52,775 nucleotides of DNA, from NCBI RefSeq assembly GCF_045528445.1, contig NZ_JBGQQU010000024.1:1-52775 (forward strand), read 5' to 3'. Below are positions 51,071 to 52,775 of this stretch, piece by piece; the stretch's first letter is position 1; each line of letters opens with the position of its first letter. The position numbers were made by a program, and so were the translations under genes. Origin of the DNA: Desemzia sp045528445. Its GTDB lineage: Bacteria; Bacillota; Bacilli; Lactobacillales; Carnobacteriaceae. Below the pieces are notes generated by a model, which saw only the letters and a list, made by a program, of their open reading frames with translations, had not been told where the DNA came from and did not search any database.

Positions 51071-52666
51071 TTGTTCTACAAAGGTTATATCGAGACTGAT
51101 GGAAAGAAAGCAATTGAAAAGTTTAAAAATATAAATGAGTTCAAAAACTTTGAACAAGTTCAATCGTTCATGAACTATGCCGGTGTTTTAAATGAAGAGA
51201 CTATTTTAATTGATATTGATGATTACGAACAATCAGAAATATTGATGGATATTGTAGAGGATAAGCAACTACGTTGTCGCGTTTATGAAACAACGAGAGG
51301 GAAACATTTTCTATTCAAAAAAACCAAAGAAATTGAAAGCAATCGAACCGGAACATCATTGGCAATCGGAATTAAAGCAGATATTAAATTGGGTACGCGT
51401 ACCAGTTATGAAATTTTAAAAGTTGATGGTAAAGATCGTGAAATTATTTATGACATGTTCGAAGATGAAGTACCTGATTCAATTCCCAAATGGTTACATC
51501 CAGTTAAAACAGATTTAGATTTCTTCACTATGAATGAAGGTAGTGGACGCAATCAAGCGCTATTCAATTACATTTTGACATTACAAAGTAATGATTTCAG
51601 TAAAGAAGAAGCAAGGGAAACGATCCATCTAATCAATGAATATATATTACCAGCAGCACTGGAAGAAAACGAATTGGAAACGATTTTGAGAGATGAAGCC
51701 TTTCAAAAGGATTTATTTTTTAAGAAGAATCAATTTTTATTTGACAAGTTTGCGGTGTTTTTAAAGAATAACATGCATGTGAAGCGAATCAGTGACCAAC
51801 TTCATATATATCATGATGGTATTTATACGCCTAACAGAGCAAGAATTGAAGGGGAAATGGTAAAACATATACCTAGTTTATCAAATGCTAAAAGGAAAGA
51901 AGTCCTAAGTTATTTGGACATTATCAGCCCAGAAAGTGAAAAAGTCAGTTCACCAAATTATATTCTTTTTCGTAACGGTGTGTTGAACATTCATACGAGA
52001 GAGTTGAGTAACATAAGCCCAGAATTCATCATCACTAATCAAATACCATGGGATTATAACCCGAATGCGTATGACCAGGTCACGGACCAAACATTAAATA
52101 AAATGGCTTGCAACGATTCAAATGTACGAAGTCTCCTGGAAGAATTAGCCGGTTATACCTTATATAGAAGAAACGAATTAGGGAAAGCTTTCATTTTAAC
52201 TGGTGAAAAATCAAATGGTAAATCAACTTTCATTGATGTTTTGAAAAATATGCTAGATGAAAGTAATACCGTTTCATTAGACTTGAACGAATTAGGTGAG
52301 CGGTTCAAGACTGCTGAACTTTACGGAAAACTTGCTAATATTGGGGACGATATTGAATCAGATTTCATTAGTAATACTGGAATTTTTAAAAAACTGGTAA
52401 CAGGTGATAGGTTGAACGCTGAAAGAAAAGGACAAGATCCCTTTGATTTTAATAATTTCGCTAAATTAATTTTTAGTGCAAATAATATACCGAGGCTTGG
52501 AGGAGGTAAAGATACAGCAGCAATCGCAAGGCGTTTGGTTATTATTCCTTTTGATGCAAAATTCAGCGCGGGTGATGAAGATTTTGACCCTTACATCAAG
52601 GATAAATTAATCAAGCAACCGGCAATGGAATACTTTATCAAGATTGCAGTGTCAAGCGAAAGTTAA
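51071..52666 (+). CDS. Primase/SF3 helicase (D5 family), probably truncated at the 3' end
   Basis: A replication protein of 531 residues as it stands. Residues 1-150 resemble a primase-type domain, about 200-330 a D5_N domain, and 370-525 an SF3 helicase with Walker A GEKSNGKSTF, Walker B ANIGDDIES, motif C KLIFSANNIPR and the Arg finger IARRLVIIPFD. The start is TTG 51071 after AGAGGTG. Reading ends in FIKIAV followed by four odd residues and a stop at exactly the point where a likely insertion sequence begins (52650). The winged-helix end usual in this family is missing. It would have replicated the excised element. Confidence 0.88.
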   Translation: MFYKGYIETDGKKAIEKFKNINEFKNFEQVQSFMNYAGVLNEETILIDIDDYEQSEILMDIVEDKQLRCRVYETTRGKHFLFKKTKEIESNRTGTSLAIGIKADIKLGTRTSYEILKVDGKDREIIYDMFEDEVPDSIPKWLHPVKTDLDFFTMNEGSGRNQALFNYILTLQSNDFSKEEARETIHLINEYILPAALEENELETILRDEAFQKDLFFKKNQFLFDKFAVFLKNNMHVKRISDQLHIYHDGIYTPNRARIEGEMVKHIPSLSNAKRKEVLSYLDIISPESEKVSSPNYILFRNGVLNIHTRELSNISPEFIITNQIPWDYNPNAYDQVTDQTLNKMACNDSNVRSLLEELAGYTLYRRNELGKAFILTGEKSNGKSTFIDVLKNMLDESNTVSLDLNELGERFKTAELYGKLANIGDDIESDFISNTGIFKKLVTGDRLNAERKGQDPFDFNNFAKLIFSANNIPRLGGGKDTAAIARRLVIIPFDAKFSAGDEDFDPYIKDKLIKQPAMEYFIKIAVSSES

Positions 52667-52775
52667 AATGTCCTAAAACCAAGGCTCACATTAATGCAAG
52701 CTTTTACTTCGCAAAAGCTTGCATTAATGTGACCGAATTTGTTAAAATTAGTCCTAAGCTGTTTGTTCAGCTTCG
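52650..52775. mobile_element. End of an insertion sequence (IS21-like), running off the window
   Basis: From TGTCAAGCG at 52650 the sequence leaves the helicase gene. Two copies of a GTTAAAAT-x-GTCCTAA type repeat (52662-52676 and 52741-52757) flank a perfect inverted repeat with 20-base arms (52686-52705 and 52713-52732) and seven-base loop. TG terminus and repeated inner binding motifs are like IS21-family ends. The transposase and the far end are not in the window, so the family is a guess. Confidence 0.5.

Overview
The window comes from a low-GC Firmicute of the order Lactobacillales. Carnobacteriaceae is my best guess, but no rRNA or marker gene is present to settle it. The basis is AT-rich DNA with strong GGAGG ribosome sites, a mevalonate-pathway operon, a PotR-PotABCD operon, a fused binding-protein/permease amino-acid transporter, several beta-glucoside PTS/6-phospho-glycosidase genes and CcpA-type cre boxes.

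Region 1 (1-6.3 kb) holds a DUF2512 membrane protein, a GNAT acetyltransferase, a YtrA-type GntR regulator with a DUF1648 membrane protein, a polar amino-acid ABC transporter (fused SBP-permease plus ATPase) and a DnaQ-like exonuclease. Region 2 (6.4-20.2 kb) is a dispersed beta-glucoside module: two GH1 and one GH4 6-phospho-glycosidases, two lactose/cellobiose-type PTS EIIC proteins and a GntR/HutC regulator, interleaved with a DUF368 lipid-carrier transporter, an MBL-fold hydrolase and a P-type cation ATPase under a yybP-ykoY (Mn2+) riboswitch. Three of the sugar genes share a TGTAA-N4-TTACA type operator, and the first EIIC has an in-frame stop after codon 10. No EIIA or EIIB is in the window.

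Region 3 (20.2-34.8 kb) is housekeeping: exoA, a Gfo/Idh/MocA oxidoreductase, two tandem KtrB/TrkH potassium channels with one KtrA, murB, potR-potABCD, an ASCH protein, rpiA and pdp. Region 4 (34.8-38.6 kb) contains two unusual tandem arrays of hairpin-forming units, of 41 bp and 52 bp period, each lying between convergent genes, with traX-like, azlCD and thioesterase genes between them. Region 5 (38.6-47.4 kb) has the operon for a small membrane protein, a TctA-like permease, mvk, mvaD, pmk and fni, followed by coaA and guaA.

Region 6 (47.4 kb to the end) is an integrated element inserted beside the 3' end of guaA: tyrosine integrase, SHOCT-domain protein, CI-like and Cro-like regulators around three matching operators, an Xis-like protein, small proteins and a primase/SF3 helicase. 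The layout resembles a phage-inducible chromosomal island or the early region of a prophage. The helicase gene appears cut near 52650 by the end of an insertion sequence that runs off the window.
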